The notes beneath the pieces are model-generated. The model had not been told where the DNA came from, did not search any database, and saw only the letters and a program-made list of their open reading frames with translations. Below, one piece after another: positions 1 through 8,822 of a DNA stretch of 64,000 nucleotides. The first letter of the stretch is position 1; each line of letters opens with the position of its first letter. A program made the position numbers and the translations under genes. The DNA is from Pelagivirga sediminicola (GTDB lineage: Bacteria; Pseudomonadota; Alphaproteobacteria; Rhodobacterales; Rhodobacteraceae), in NCBI RefSeq assembly GCF_003072125.1, contig NZ_QCYH01000001.1, positions 372,001 to 436,000 on the forward strand. The letters run 5' to 3'.

Positions 1-215
1 CCCGCGCCGTGCCGCTGAACCATCTGGTCGGGCGCCGGTTTCGCGTGGGCGCGACCATATTGGAGGGCGGGCGCCTGAATACGCCTTGCCGCTATCTGGA
101 CCTCGTCACCGGCAAAGCCGTCTGCGATCTGCTGGAGCATCGCTCGGGCCTCAACTGCCGGATCATCGAGGGCGGCACGATCCGGCCGGGCGACATCGTT
201 CAGCCGCTCACATAG
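1..215 (+). CDS. MOSC-domain protein, C-terminal fragment
   Basis: Only the last ~71 residues are inside the window; the gene begins upstream. The visible part carries the end of a MOSC fold (residues reading LNCRIIEGGTIRPGDIV), a domain typical of molybdenum-cofactor sulfurase C-termini and of stand-alone sulfur-carrier proteins such as YiiM. MOSC proteins handle activated sulfur for metal-sulfur cofactors; the conserved Cys expected in the family would lie upstream. The stop codon is 39 nt before the preferred radA start on the same strand, so the two may be co-transcribed. The family call is fairly sure; the substrate cannot be told from this piece. Confidence 0.7.
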   Translation, partial: RAVPLNHLVGRRFRVGATILEGGRLNTPCRYLDLVTGKAVCDLLEHRSGLNCRIIEGGTIRPGDIVQPLT

Positions 216-254
216 CGTTTGACGCCCCTGCCCGCTTGGGGCATCAGGCACCCC

Positions 255-1622
255 ATGGCGAAAAACCAACCGACATTCACCTGCACGGCCTGCGGCGCCG
301 CTCATACCAAGTGGTCCGGGCGCTGCGATGCGTGCGGTGCGTGGAACACCATCCAGGAGGATGAGGGCCTCAGCGCCGGGCCCGCCGCCAACTCGCTGGG
401 CGCCAGGCGCGGCGCCGGCATGACCCTGACGGACCTTTCGGCCAAGGAGGCGCCGCCGCCGCGCACCTCGTCCGGCATGGACGAGCTGGACCGCGTGCTG
501 GGCGGCGGGCTGGTGCCCGCGTCGGCCATTCTGGTGGGCGGCGATCCGGGCATCGGCAAATCGACGCTGCTCTTGCAGGCCGCCGCCAGCTTCGCGGGCC
601 AGGGGCTCAAGACGATCTATGTCTCGGGCGAGGAGGCCAGCGCGCAGGTGCGCATGCGGGGCGCGCGGCTGGGGCTGTCGGACGCCAATGTCAAACTGGC
701 CGCCGAGACCAACCTGCGCGACATCCTGACAACGATGGAGGCGGAAAAGCCCGACCTCGTGATCATCGATTCGATCCAGACCATGTGGCTGGACACCATC
801 GGCAGCGCGCCGGGCAGCGTTTCACAGGTGCGCGCCGCCGCCCATGAGCTGACCAGTTTCGCCAAGCGCAAGGGCGTGAGCGTGGTGCTCGTGGGCCATG
901 TCACCAAGGACGGGCAGATCGCCGGGCCGCGCGTGGTCGAGCATATGGTCGACACCGTGCTGTATTTCGAGGGCGAGCGCGGGCACCAGTTTCGCATCCT
1001 GCGCGCGGTCAAGAACCGCTTTGGCCCCGCCGACGAGATCGGCGTGTTCGAGATGACCGGCGCCGGGCTGGCGCAGGTGACGAACCCCTCGGCGCTGTTT
1101 CTGTCCGAGCGGGGCAAGCCCTCGCCCGGATCGGTCGTCTTCTCGGGGATCGAGGGCACGCGCCCCGTGCTGGTGGAACTGCAGGCGCTGGTTGCGCCCT
1201 CGCCCCATTCACAGCCGCGCCGCGCGGTCGTCGGCTGGGACGGCGCGCGGCTGGCGATGATCCTCGCGGTGCTCGAATCGCGGGTGGGAATCCCGTTTGC
1301 GGGGCTCGACGTCTATCTGAACGTCGCGGGCGGCATGAAGATCAGCGAGCCGGCCGCCGATCTGGCCGTGGCCGCCGCGCTTTTGTCTGCGCGGGAAGAC
1401 GCCGCCCTGCCCGCCGACACGGTGATTTTCGGCGAAATCAGCCTGTCGGGCGCCCTGCGTCCGGTGGGCCAGACCGAAAACAGGTTGAAAGAAGCCCGAA
1501 AACTTGGTTTTACCAGCGCAATCATCCCCGAAGGCGGCAAGCCCGGCGGGAAAACCGGGCTGAAGCTGACGCGTGCGGCAGATCTGATCGGCTTTGTGGG
1601 CGACACATTTGGCGCAGGTTAG
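255..1622 (+). CDS. radA: DNA repair protein RadA
   Basis: RadA (Sms) is a RecA-related ATPase that acts with RecA in recombination, driving branch migration of joint molecules. Start ATG at 255 gives 455 aa beginning MAKNQPTFTC, which places the N-terminal zinc finger (Cys10, Cys13, Cys24, Cys27) correctly; an in-frame TTG at 219 would add 12 residues with no family match. The Walker A motif GDPGIGKST has its Lys at 102, the RadA signature KNRFG starts at Lys253, and the C-terminal ~160 residues form the Lon-protease-like domain. Length is normal. The order radA-cvpA-purF recurs in Rhodobacterales. Certain call. Confidence 0.97.
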   Translation: MAKNQPTFTCTACGAAHTKWSGRCDACGAWNTIQEDEGLSAGPAANSLGARRGAGMTLTDLSAKEAPPPRTSSGMDELDRVLGGGLVPASAILVGGDPGIGKSTLLLQAAASFAGQGLKTIYVSGEEASAQVRMRGARLGLSDANVKLAAETNLRDILTTMEAEKPDLVIIDSIQTMWLDTIGSAPGSVSQVRAAAHELTSFAKRKGVSVVLVGHVTKDGQIAGPRVVEHMVDTVLYFEGERGHQFRILRAVKNRFGPADEIGVFEMTGAGLAQVTNPSALFLSERGKPSPGSVVFSGIEGTRPVLVELQALVAPSPHSQPRRAVVGWDGARLAMILAVLESRVGIPFAGLDVYLNVAGGMKISEPAADLAVAAALLSAREDAALPADTVIFGEISLSGALRPVGQTENRLKEARKLGFTSAIIPEGGKPGGKTGLKLTRAADLIGFVGDTFGAG

Positions 1623-1643
1623 CGCGTAGGGATCGAGGCGGAC

Positions 1644-2255
1644 ATGGACGGCTTTACCATCATCGACGGCGTTGTGGCGCTGGTTATCGTTCTGTCGGCG
1701 CTGCTGGCCTATAGCCGCGGCTTCGTGCGCGAGGCGCTGGCGATCGCGGGCTGGATCGTGGCGGGCATCATCGCCTTCATCTTTGCGCCGCAGCTGGAGC
1801 CGCTGGTCAAGGAAATCCCCGTCGTGGGCGATTTCATCGCCGACAGTTGCGAGCTGAGCATGATCGCGGCCTTCGCCATCGTCTTTGCCGTCGCGCTGAT
1901 CGTCGCGTCGCTGATCGTGCCGCTGTTTTCGTCGCTGGTGCAGCGCTCGGCGCTTGGCGGTGTCGATCAGGGGCTGGGCTTTGTCTTTGGCGTGGCGCGC
2001 GGCATCCTCTTGGTGGCCATCGCCTATTTCGTCTACGAGACGGTCGTGACCTCGCAGCAGATCCAGATGGTCGATGACAGCCGCTCGGCACGCGTGTTCC
2101 AGCGCATGACCGGCAAGATCGAGGACGGCAACCCCGAGCAGGCCCTCGGCTGGATCACCCGCCAGTACGAAGCGCTGGTCGGCAGCTGCGATGCGCCCGA
2201 CGGCACGGCGATCACCCCCGCCGCCCCCGCAACACCGGACGCCGCGGCCGAGTGA
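1644..2255 (+). CDS. cvpA: CvpA family membrane protein
   Basis: 203-aa inner-membrane protein with about four hydrophobic segments in the first 150 residues (starting MDGFTIIDGVVALVIVLSAL), including the characteristic 'YSRGFVREALAIAGWI' turn of CvpA/colicin V production proteins. The family is linked to envelope stress tolerance, but its biochemical role is unsettled. The C-terminal ~50 residues are Ala/Pro-rich and probably cytoplasmic. It sits 21 nt after radA; purF follows after one small gene, in keeping with the classic cvpA-purF linkage of proteobacteria. Confidence 0.92.
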   Translation: MDGFTIIDGVVALVIVLSALLAYSRGFVREALAIAGWIVAGIIAFIFAPQLEPLVKEIPVVGDFIADSCELSMIAAFAIVFAVALIVASLIVPLFSSLVQRSALGGVDQGLGFVFGVARGILLVAIAYFVYETVVTSQQIQMVDDSRSARVFQRMTGKIEDGNPEQALGWITRQYEALVGSCDAPDGTAITPAAPATPDAAAE

Positions 2256-2707
2256 TCGGCATGGGCAACCAGATCCTTGCCGCATCGGTGCTGATGGCCA
2301 TCGCCGGTGGCATGGTCGCCAGTCAGGCGCCCATAAACGCGGCCCTTGGGCGCGGCATCGCCAGCCCGATCGGCGCCGCGACGCTGTCCTTCGGGGTCGG
2401 TTTCGTGATCCTCGTTGTGGCGACATTGCTGATGGGCGACGGGCCAAACCTTTTGCGGGTGACGAAAGTGCCCGTCTGGATGCTGATCGGCGGCGCGCTG
2501 GGGGCGGTCTATGTGGTGGCCGCGCTCTGGAGCGTGCCCAAGCTGGGCGTGCTGACCACGACGACGCTGATGATCTTCGGCCAGATGGGCGCGGCGCTGC
2601 TGCTGGACCATCTGGGCGCGTTCGGCGTGGCGCAGAGCAGCATCAGCCCGATGCGCATCTTGTCGGCCGGGCTGGTTGCGGTCGGCGTGATCCTGTCGCG
2701 CTGGTAG
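2252..2707 (+). CDS. DMT-family transporter of YdcZ (DUF606) type
   Basis: A 151-aa protein with about five transmembrane segments, half the size of a regular EamA transporter and typical of the YdcZ/DUF606 group, thought to work as a dimer or paired protein. Features include an N-terminal 'GGMVASQAPINAALGR' stretch and a helix ending VILSRW at the C-terminus. The GTG start at 2252 overlaps the cvpA stop by 4 nt (GTGA), so translational coupling is likely; ATG at 2261 is the alternative start and removes only three residues. The substrate is unknown. It is inserted between cvpA and purF, which are usually adjacent. Confidence 0.8.
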   Translation: MIGMGNQILAASVLMAIAGGMVASQAPINAALGRGIASPIGAATLSFGVGFVILVVATLLMGDGPNLLRVTKVPVWMLIGGALGAVYVVAALWSVPKLGVLTTTTLMIFGQMGAALLLDHLGAFGVAQSSISPMRILSAGLVAVGVILSRW

Positions 2708-2748
2708 GGCGAAGAACACTTCTGCGCGATCATGCAGTGACATGCGGG

Positions 2749-2767
2749 CACACAAACCTTATGTGTG
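2749..2767. promoter_or_regulatory. Inverted repeat upstream of purF
   Basis: CACACA (2749-2754) and TGTGTG (2762-2767) form a perfect 6-nt inverted repeat with a 7-nt spacer in the 93-nt gap before purF. It could be an operator half-site pair or a weak hairpin in the 5' UTR. No purine riboswitch is recognisable. The evidence is symmetry and position only. Confidence 0.25.
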
Positions 2768-2800
2768 GCGCAACTGGGAAATCGGATTCGGAGACGCCCC

Positions 2801-4291
2801 TTGGCCAAGATCATGCCTGCCGCCCACCCCTTTGACACCTCGTACCTGCGCGATGCGACCGACGGCGACAAGCTGAAGGAGGAATGCGGCGTCTTTGGCG
2901 TGATCGGCGTGCCCGAAGCGGCCAATTTCGTCGCGCTCGGCCTGCATGCGTTGCAGCATCGCGGGCAGGAGGCCGGCGGCATCGTCAGCTATGACGCGGG
3001 CACCGGCTTCAACAGCCAGCGGCGGTTTGGCTATGTGCGCGACAATTTCACCAAGCAAAGCCTGATGGAGACGCTTCCCGGCGAGCTGTCCATCGGGCAT
3101 GTGCGCTATTCCACATCCGGCGGCAAGGCCCCGGTGCTGCGCGATGTGCAGCCGTTTTTCGGCGAATTCTCGATGGGCGGCGCGGCGATCGCGCATAATG
3201 GCAACATCACCAACGCCGTCGCCCTGCGCCGCGAGCTGATCGAGCGCGGCAGCATCTTTCAGAGCAATTCGGACACCGAATGCATCATCCACCTGATGGC
3301 CCGCTCGATGCAGCGCACCATTCCCGAGCGGATGGAAGACGCCCTGCGCCGGGTCGAGGGCGCGTTCTCCATCGTCGCGATGACGCGCACCAAGCTGATC
3401 GGCGTGCGCGATCCCCTGGGCGTGCGCCCTCTGGTGCTGGGCCAGCTGGGCGGCGGCTATGTGCTCAGCTCCGAGACCTGCGCGCTGGACATCATCGGCG
3501 CCAAATACGTGCGCGAGATCGAACCCGGCGAGCTGGTGATGATCACCGCGCAGGGCGTCGAGAGCCATTTTCCCTTCCGCCGCCAGAAGCCGCGCTTCTG
3601 CATTTTCGAGCATGTCTATTTCAGCCGCCCCGACAGCATCATCGGCTCGCGCAGCGTCTATGAGACGCGTCGCCAGATCGGGGTCGAGCTGGCCAAGGAA
3701 AGCCCCGTCGACGCCGATCTTGTCTGCCCGGTGCCGGATTCGGGCGTGCCCGCCGCCATCGGCTACAGCCAGGAATCGGGCATCCCCTATGCGATGGGGA
3801 TCATCCGCAACCAGTATATGGGCCGCACCTTCATCGAGCCGACGGACCAGATCCGCAACATGGGCGTGCGCCTGAAACTGAACGTCAACCGCGCGCTCAT
3901 TCAGGGCAAGCGCGTGATCCTCGTCGATGACAGCGTCGTGCGCGGCACCACCAGCCGCAAGATCCGCGAGATGATCCTGGACGCCGGCGCCGCCGAGGTG
4001 CATTTCCGCATCGCCTCCCCGCCCACCGCATGGCCCTGCTTTTACGGCGTCGACACCCCCCAGCGCGAGAAACTGCTGGCCGCGACGATGTCCGAGGAGG
4101 AAATGCGCGAACATCTGGCCGTGGACAGCCTCAAGTTCATCTCGCTCGACGGACTTTATCGCGCGGTCGGCGAGACATCGGGCCGCGACGACAGCAGCCC
4201 GCAATATTGCGACGCGTGTTTTTCGGGCGAGTATCCGGTGAAGCCGTCGGACCAGATCGAACAGGGGTTCGAGCTGAAGGCGGCGGAGTAG
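2801..4291 (+). CDS. purF: Amidophosphoribosyltransferase PurF
   Basis: Catalyses the first step of de novo purine synthesis: PRPP + glutamine to 5-phosphoribosylamine, in the cytoplasm. The N-terminal Ntn glutaminase domain begins after a short propeptide with EECGVFG, where the Cys becomes the N-terminal nucleophile. The PRPP-binding loop ILVDDSVVRGTTS lies in the C-terminal phosphoribosyltransferase domain. A GGAG at 2790-2793 sits 7 nt before a TTG at 2801, making that start the best supported (496 aa); ATG at 2813 (492 aa) is also possible, since both keep the propeptide. Because the propeptide is cleaved, the exact start hardly affects the mature enzyme. Confidence 0.96.
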   Translation: MAKIMPAAHPFDTSYLRDATDGDKLKEECGVFGVIGVPEAANFVALGLHALQHRGQEAGGIVSYDAGTGFNSQRRFGYVRDNFTKQSLMETLPGELSIGHVRYSTSGGKAPVLRDVQPFFGEFSMGGAAIAHNGNITNAVALRRELIERGSIFQSNSDTECIIHLMARSMQRTIPERMEDALRRVEGAFSIVAMTRTKLIGVRDPLGVRPLVLGQLGGGYVLSSETCALDIIGAKYVREIEPGELVMITAQGVESHFPFRRQKPRFCIFEHVYFSRPDSIIGSRSVYETRRQIGVELAKESPVDADLVCPVPDSGVPAAIGYSQESGIPYAMGIIRNQYMGRTFIEPTDQIRNMGVRLKLNVNRALIQGKRVILVDDSVVRGTTSRKIREMILDAGAAEVHFRIASPPTAWPCFYGVDTPQREKLLAATMSEEEMREHLAVDSLKFISLDGLYRAVGETSGRDDSSPQYCDACFSGEYPVKPSDQIEQGFELKAAE

Positions 4292-4391
4292 GCGCGGGGC
4301 TTGCGCTTTGGGGTCGACGCGCAAACGGCAACCAAGATCAGGACAGCGCGTTGAATAGCGTTGCTTCGCTATGTCGGGCAAAGTGAGTTTG

Positions 4392-5117
4392 ATGGGGAAT
4401 ATGTTTCAGAAACTGGCCGTGATGGCATCTGCGCTTTGGGCCGCGCCATCTTGTGCGGACAGCGCCACTGAAAACCTTTTGAATGACTTGCTGGATTTAT
4501 CGCAGCATGCCTTGGTTGACCCGGAAAACACGGATTTGCGACTCCTTGAATTTGTCGAGGGGGCAGAAATCATTTCCGTGGCGGACACCAAAGGGTGGCC
4601 TTTGCGAATTGATGATCCGTATGGGGTTCAATTTACTTTTGATGCTCCATTTCAAAGCGCCGTGGAACCTGAAGTATTCAGTTTCAATTGCATCAGATTT
4701 GGGGAGGTTGCATACAACCGCTTTTCCGAAGTCGGGCTTGTCGAACAAGACGTATTTGATGATACAAATCCCCATTTTAGGTCGCTCGATGTGGCTGGGG
4801 CAGCTGATCTGCCTGATGCATGGCCGGAAAACACGGTCGCAAAGCTTTCATGTCTGGGAACCCATTTCAAAGCAGACGGCAAATCGCCACTGCCCACAGA
4901 TGGTTTGCGAGCGTTTTTTGACAAATTCAAAACTGAAGACGACGTTTCACAGCAAGGCGGGCCGACGATGATCGTAGCAGATGAAACCTATCTTTTCGAA
5001 TTGCGATCCGGCATCGACTATCCCAGCCATCGCATTACGAATTTGCGGGTTGAATCTCCTGACCCGATGTTCACGTCAATTTTGGTTCAGGGCTATCTGC
5101 TCCACTCCTCAAGTTAA
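4392..5117 (+). CDS. Secreted hypothetical protein (low-GC orphan)
   Basis: I do not recognise this gene. From ATG 4392 it encodes 241 aa with a clear Sec signal peptide (MGNMFQKLAVMASALWAAPSCA, likely cut before DSATEN), so the product should be periplasmic. The mature part is acidic, has two Cys (in FNCIRF and LSCLGTHF) that could form a disulfide, and has no known motif. Other in-frame starts are ATG 4371 and ATG 4401; neither has a strong ribosome-binding site. Base composition is visibly lower in GC than both neighbours and codons often end in A/T, which suggests horizontal acquisition. Its position between purF and an SDR gene gives no functional clue. Confidence 0.6.
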   Translation: MGNMFQKLAVMASALWAAPSCADSATENLLNDLLDLSQHALVDPENTDLRLLEFVEGAEIISVADTKGWPLRIDDPYGVQFTFDAPFQSAVEPEVFSFNCIRFGEVAYNRFSEVGLVEQDVFDDTNPHFRSLDVAGAADLPDAWPENTVAKLSCLGTHFKADGKSPLPTDGLRAFFDKFKTEDDVSQQGGPTMIVADETYLFELRSGIDYPSHRITNLRVESPDPMFTSILVQGYLLHSSS

Positions 5118-5322
5118 GCTGTCAGACCTCCAAGACCCATGGGAGGCGGTCAGAGAGCTTGCGGCGTCAAGCGCGCTGCGCTCCAGGCAGGCCAACCCGT
5201 TTTCTTCGATTGAAAATGACTGATAGCGAGCCCACCCAGCGCCACACCGATCCGCTCATACGCGGCCCCGGCGCCGGACGACCCCTCTTGACGCCGCGCG
5301 CCATCACGTCCAAATCGCGACC

Positions 5323-5961
5323 ATGACACAAGTTGCCCTCATCACCGGCGCCTCGCGCGGCCTTGGTGCCGCCCTCGCCGAAGAGCTGGCCGCGACATAT
5401 CATGTCGTGGCCGTCGCGCGCACCACCGGCGCGCTGGAAGAGCTGGACGACCGCATTCAGGCGGCGGGCCATTCGGCCACGCTGGCGCCGATGGACATCA
5501 CCAACCCCGACGCGATGGCGCAGCTGTGCCGCAGCATCCATGACCGCTGGGGCAGCGTCGCGATCTGGGCGCATACGGCGGTTCACGCCGCCCCCCTGAC
5601 CCCCGCGATGACGCTGGACGCGCGCGACTGGGACAAATCGGTGGCCACGAACGTGACGGCGACGGGGCATCTGATCCCCTATATCGCGCCGCTTCTGGGC
5701 GAGGCCGGACAGGCGATGTTCTTTGAGGATTTCAAGGCGGGCGAGAAATTTCTGGGCGCCTATGGCGCCACCAAGGCCGCGCAGATCGCGCTCGCGCGCT
5801 CGTGGCAGGCCGAAAGTGCGCGCCACGGGCCGAAGGTGCATATCGTCAGCCCCGGCCCCATGGCCACGGCGACGCGCGCGCGCTTCTATCCCGGCGAGGA
5901 CCGTGCCGCACTGGCCAGTCCGCAAGATGAGGCGCGCCGCCTGATCGGCCTGCTGGGATAG
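5323..5961 (+). CDS. SDR-family protein with non-canonical active site
   Basis: A 212-aa short-chain dehydrogenase/reductase fold. The N-terminal nucleotide-binding motif is intact (TGASRGLGAALAEEL, residues ~8-22) and YGATK supplies the Tyr-xxx-Lys pair. However, the usual NNAG motif is replaced by AHTAVH, and the catalytic Ser ~13 residues before the Tyr is absent (FFEDFKAGEKF in that place). This resembles a YciK-like alphaproteobacterial subgroup. Either the chemistry uses an acidic residue instead of Ser, or the protein binds dinucleotide without classic catalysis. It lies 60 nt upstream of surE on the same strand. Substrate unknown. Confidence 0.75.
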   Translation: MTQVALITGASRGLGAALAEELAATYHVVAVARTTGALEELDDRIQAAGHSATLAPMDITNPDAMAQLCRSIHDRWGSVAIWAHTAVHAAPLTPAMTLDARDWDKSVATNVTATGHLIPYIAPLLGEAGQAMFFEDFKAGEKFLGAYGATKAAQIALARSWQAESARHGPKVHIVSPGPMATATRARFYPGEDRAALASPQDEARRLIGLLG

Positions 5962-6021
5962 CCGCTTGCCGCTGCCTGCCGCTCCGTTTAGACAGGAGCG
6001 ACAAGGCTGGAGGGCGGAAAC

Positions 6022-6804
6022 TTGCGCATACTCATCACCAATGACGACGGCATCAATGCGCCGGGGTTGCAGGTGCTTCAGGAAATCGCGGACGCACTGG
6101 CCGGCGATGATGGCGAGGTCTGGTGCGTGGCCCCCGCCTTCGAGCAATCGGGCGTCGGTCACGCCATTTCCTATACCCAGCCGATGATGGTCAGCGAGCT
6201 GTCCACACGCCGATTTGCCGTGCAGGGCAGCCCCGCCGATTGCGTTCTGGCCGGGCTTTACGACATCCTCAAGGGCCGTGCGCCGGATCTGGTCCTGTCG
6301 GGCGTGAACCGGGGCAACAACGCCGCCGAAAACGCGGTCTATTCCGGCACGCTGGGCGCCGCGATGGAGGCCGCGTTGCAAGGCATTCCCGCCATCGCGC
6401 TCAGCCAGTTCTACGGGCCGGGCAACCGCGATCTGGATGACACGTTCGACGCGGCGCGCGGGCATGGCCTGAATACGGTGCAGCGCCTGCTGGACAAGGG
6501 CGTCTGGACGCGCGACGATTACGGAATTTTCTACAACGTCAACTTTCCGCCCGTCGCCGCCACCGGGGTCAAGGGCATCCGCGCGGCGCGTCAGGGCTTT
6601 CGCCGCGACATGGGCTTTGGCGTGGAGCCGCATATCTCGCCTTCCGGCCGACGGTTCCTGTGGGTCACGGGCGCGGGTCAGCAGCAGCCGACCAGCCCCG
6701 GCTCGGACGCCGCCGTCAATCTGGACGGCTATATCTCGGTCACGCCGATGCGCGCCGACCTCACCGCCCACGACATGCTGGAGCCGCTGAAAGCCATCGA
6801 ATGA
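6022..6804 (+). CDS. surE: 5'/3'-nucleotidase SurE
   Basis: Metal-dependent phosphatase acting on nucleoside 5'- and 3'-monophosphates and short polyphosphate, associated with stationary-phase survival. 260 aa starting [16 protein letters not shown], with the Asp-Asp pair at residues 8-9 and the '[20 protein letters not shown]' substrate/metal loop. The start is TTG at 6022: the sequence GGAGGG at 6009-6014 lies 7 nt upstream and the family's N-terminus begins exactly there, with no ATG nearby. The stop overlaps the pcm start (ATGA), so the two are translationally coupled, as in the surE-pcm pair of many proteobacteria. Confidence 0.95.
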   Translation: MRILITNDDGINAPGLQVLQEIADALAGDDGEVWCVAPAFEQSGVGHAISYTQPMMVSELSTRRFAVQGSPADCVLAGLYDILKGRAPDLVLSGVNRGNNAAENAVYSGTLGAAMEAALQGIPAIALSQFYGPGNRDLDDTFDAARGHGLNTVQRLLDKGVWTRDDYGIFYNVNFPPVAATGVKGIRAARQGFRRDMGFGVEPHISPSGRRFLWVTGAGQQQPTSPGSDAAVNLDGYISVTPMRADLTAHDMLEPLKAIE

Positions 6805-7460
6805 ACGACGAAGATCCCGATATCGCCGAACGCAAGATGCAGTTCCTCTTTGCCCTGCGCTCGAAGGGGATCACGGATGCGCGCGTGCTGACGGCGATGG
6901 AAAAGATCGACCGTGGCCCGTTCATCCGCGGGTATTTCTCGGGCCGCGCCTATGAGGACATGCCGCTGCCCATCGCCTGCGGCCAGACGATCAGCCAGCC
7001 GTCGGTCGTGGCGCTGATGACGCAGGCGCTGAAGCTGAACGCGCGGCACAAGGTGCTGGAGGTGGGCACCGGCAGCGGCTATCAGGCCGCGATCCTCAGC
7101 CTGCTGGTGCGCCGGGTCTATACGGTGGACCGCCACAAGCGACTGGTTCAGGATGCCAGCGCGATCTTTCGCGCGCTCGATCTGACCAACATCACGGCGC
7201 TGACCGCCGATGGCAGCTTCGGTCTGCCCGATCAGGCGCCGTTCGACCGCATCCTCGTGACGGCGGCGGCAGAGGATCCGCCCGGCCCGCTCTTGGCGCA
7301 GCTCAAAATCGGCGGTATCATGGTGGTTCCGGTGGGCCAGTCCGATACGGTTCAGCGGCTGATCCGCGTGACGCGGCACGAGACCGGCTTTGACTATGAC
7401 GAGCTGCGCCCGGTGCGCTTCGTCCCGCTGGTCGAGGGGCTGGGCCGCGATACCGCATGA
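6801..7460 (+). CDS. pcm: Protein-L-isoaspartate O-methyltransferase
   Basis: SAM-dependent methyltransferase that repairs isoaspartyl residues formed by spontaneous damage in ageing proteins. 219 aa. The SAM-binding motif [14 protein letters not shown] is in the middle, preceded by the substrate-binding segment [14 protein letters not shown] typical of PIMTs. ATG 6801 overlaps the surE stop by 4 nt. nlpD follows 64 nt later, giving the surE-pcm-nlpD order seen across proteobacteria, here without a downstream rpoS. Confidence 0.95.
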   Translation: MNDEDPDIAERKMQFLFALRSKGITDARVLTAMEKIDRGPFIRGYFSGRAYEDMPLPIACGQTISQPSVVALMTQALKLNARHKVLEVGTGSGYQAAILSLLVRRVYTVDRHKRLVQDASAIFRALDLTNITALTADGSFGLPDQAPFDRILVTAAAEDPPGPLLAQLKIGGIMVVPVGQSDTVQRLIRVTRHETGFDYDELRPVRFVPLVEGLGRDTA

Positions 7461-7524
7461 GCGAGCAAAGATTCAGGACCAAAGCCCCGACGCATATGGG
7501 GCAAAGCATGAGGACAGGACCGAA

Positions 7525-8733
7525 ATGAGCAGCACTCAACGCCCCGCCGCGGACCGCCGCCCGCGCGCCCGTATCATGACCCTGATGGCCGGAACCTGCG
7601 TGCTGGCGCTTGGCGCCTGCGGTGACGGCATGGATCTGGATCTGCGCGGTCCCATCGGCGGCGGGCTGAACACCTCGGATGCCGCGCGCGCCGCGACCGC
7701 CGACAGGCCCAAACCCGATGCGCGCGGCATCATCTCCTATCCCACCTACCAGGTTGCGGTCGCGCAGCGCGGTGACACGCTGGGCAAGCTGGCCACGCGC
7801 ATCGGCGTCAGCGCGCAGGAGCTGGCCCGCTATAACGGCATCGGGATCGACGACAGCCTGCGCCAGGGCGAGGTGATCGCCCTGCCCGGCCGCGTCGCCG
7901 AACCTGCGGGCGGGCCGATCACGCCGGGCGGGCGCGACATCACCTCGATCGCCGGCGCGGCCATCGACAGCGCCGGCGCCAGCCAGATCGAGACCAGCAC
8001 GCTGGCCCCTGCCGCGGGCCAGAGCCAGGCCGGCGCCGAGCCTGTGCGCCACCGCGTCGAGCGCGGCGAGACCGCCTATACCATCGCCCGCCTTTACAAC
8101 GTGCCGGTGCGCAGCCTTGCGGACTGGAACGGTCTGGGGGCCGATTTTGCCGTGCGCGAGGGGCAGTTCCTGATCATCCCCGTTGCCGCGCAGCGCAGCG
8201 CGGCGGCCGCCCCGCCCGAACCTGCAACGCAGCTGCCCGGCGCCGGATCGCCCACGCCCGAGCCTCCCAGCGCGGCCAAGCCGCTGCCGCCCGAGGATAC
8301 CGTTCCCGCCGCCACCGCCCGCCAGGAAAAGCCCAAGGAAGCGCCCGATCTGGGCAAGCAGCAGACCACCTCGGCGCCCAAGGCGCGGATGAGCTATCCG
8401 GTGCGCGGCGACATCGTGCGCCCCTTCTCCAAGGGCAAGAATGACGGCATCGACATCGCTGCCAGCGCAGGCACCGCCGTCAAGGCCGCCGATGCCGGCA
8501 CCGTGGCCGCCATCACCAAGGACACCAAGGGCACGCCGATCATCGTGGTCAAGCATTCGGGCAACCTGCTGACGGTTTATTCCAACGTCGACAACGTCGC
8601 GGTCAAGACCGGCGACAGCGTCGCGCGCGGCCAGACCCTGGCCAAGATCCCGTCCAGCGGCCCGGCAGCGGTCCATTTCGAGGTGCGCAACGGCTTTGAC
8701 AGCCTCGATCCGGTGCCCTACCTGACCGAGTAA
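7525..8733 (+). CDS. nlpD: NlpD/EnvC-like lipoprotein, two LysM plus degenerate LytM domain
   Basis: 402-aa envelope lipoprotein: basic N-region, hydrophobic segment and lipobox VLALGAC (lipidated Cys around residue 32). Two LysM peptidoglycan-binding modules follow (YQVAVAQRGDTLGKLATR and HRVERGETAYTIARLYNV), then a Pro/Ala-rich linker and a C-terminal M23/LytM domain. The LytM zinc-ligand positions are not kept: the first His region reads GKNDGIDIAA and the usual YxHL region reads TVYSNVD, while VHFEVR keeps one His. As in E. coli NlpD, this points to a non-catalytic LytM domain that activates cell-wall amidases at the division site. Start ATG 7525 is chosen because the signal peptide follows directly. 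Confidence 0.88.
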   Translation: MSSTQRPAADRRPRARIMTLMAGTCVLALGACGDGMDLDLRGPIGGGLNTSDAARAATADRPKPDARGIISYPTYQVAVAQRGDTLGKLATRIGVSAQELARYNGIGIDDSLRQGEVIALPGRVAEPAGGPITPGGRDITSIAGAAIDSAGASQIETSTLAPAAGQSQAGAEPVRHRVERGETAYTIARLYNVPVRSLADWNGLGADFAVREGQFLIIPVAAQRSAAAAPPEPATQLPGAGSPTPEPPSAAKPLPPEDTVPAATARQEKPKEAPDLGKQQTTSAPKARMSYPVRGDIVRPFSKGKNDGIDIAASAGTAVKAADAGTVAAITKDTKGTPIIVVKHSGNLLTVYSNVDNVAVKTGDSVARGQTLAKIPSSGPAAVHFEVRNGFDSLDPVPYLTE

Positions 8734-8778
8734 GCAGGCGCGCCGCTGGCCGGCACGCAAACCGGGCGCGCCGCCTGC
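8734..8778. terminator. Hairpin between convergent nlpD and dehydrogenase genes
   Basis: GCAGGCGCGCC (8734-8744) can pair with GGCGCGCCGCCTGC (8765-8778), leaving a 3-nt bulge and a 20-nt loop. It begins directly at the nlpD stop in an 89-nt gap between convergent genes. It is GC-rich but has no T-run on either side, so intrinsic termination is only probable. Confidence 0.35.
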
Positions 8779-8822
8779 CAGCCGCGCGCCCGTTGTCCTC
8801 GACCCCAGATGCGCGGGCCGGG

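Noticed and set aside
2759..4381. 540-codon open frame on the minus strand across purF
   Set aside because: A GC-skew shadow: the plus-strand frame encodes an unmistakable PurF, and the reverse product is His/Arg/Ala/Asp-rich without motifs.
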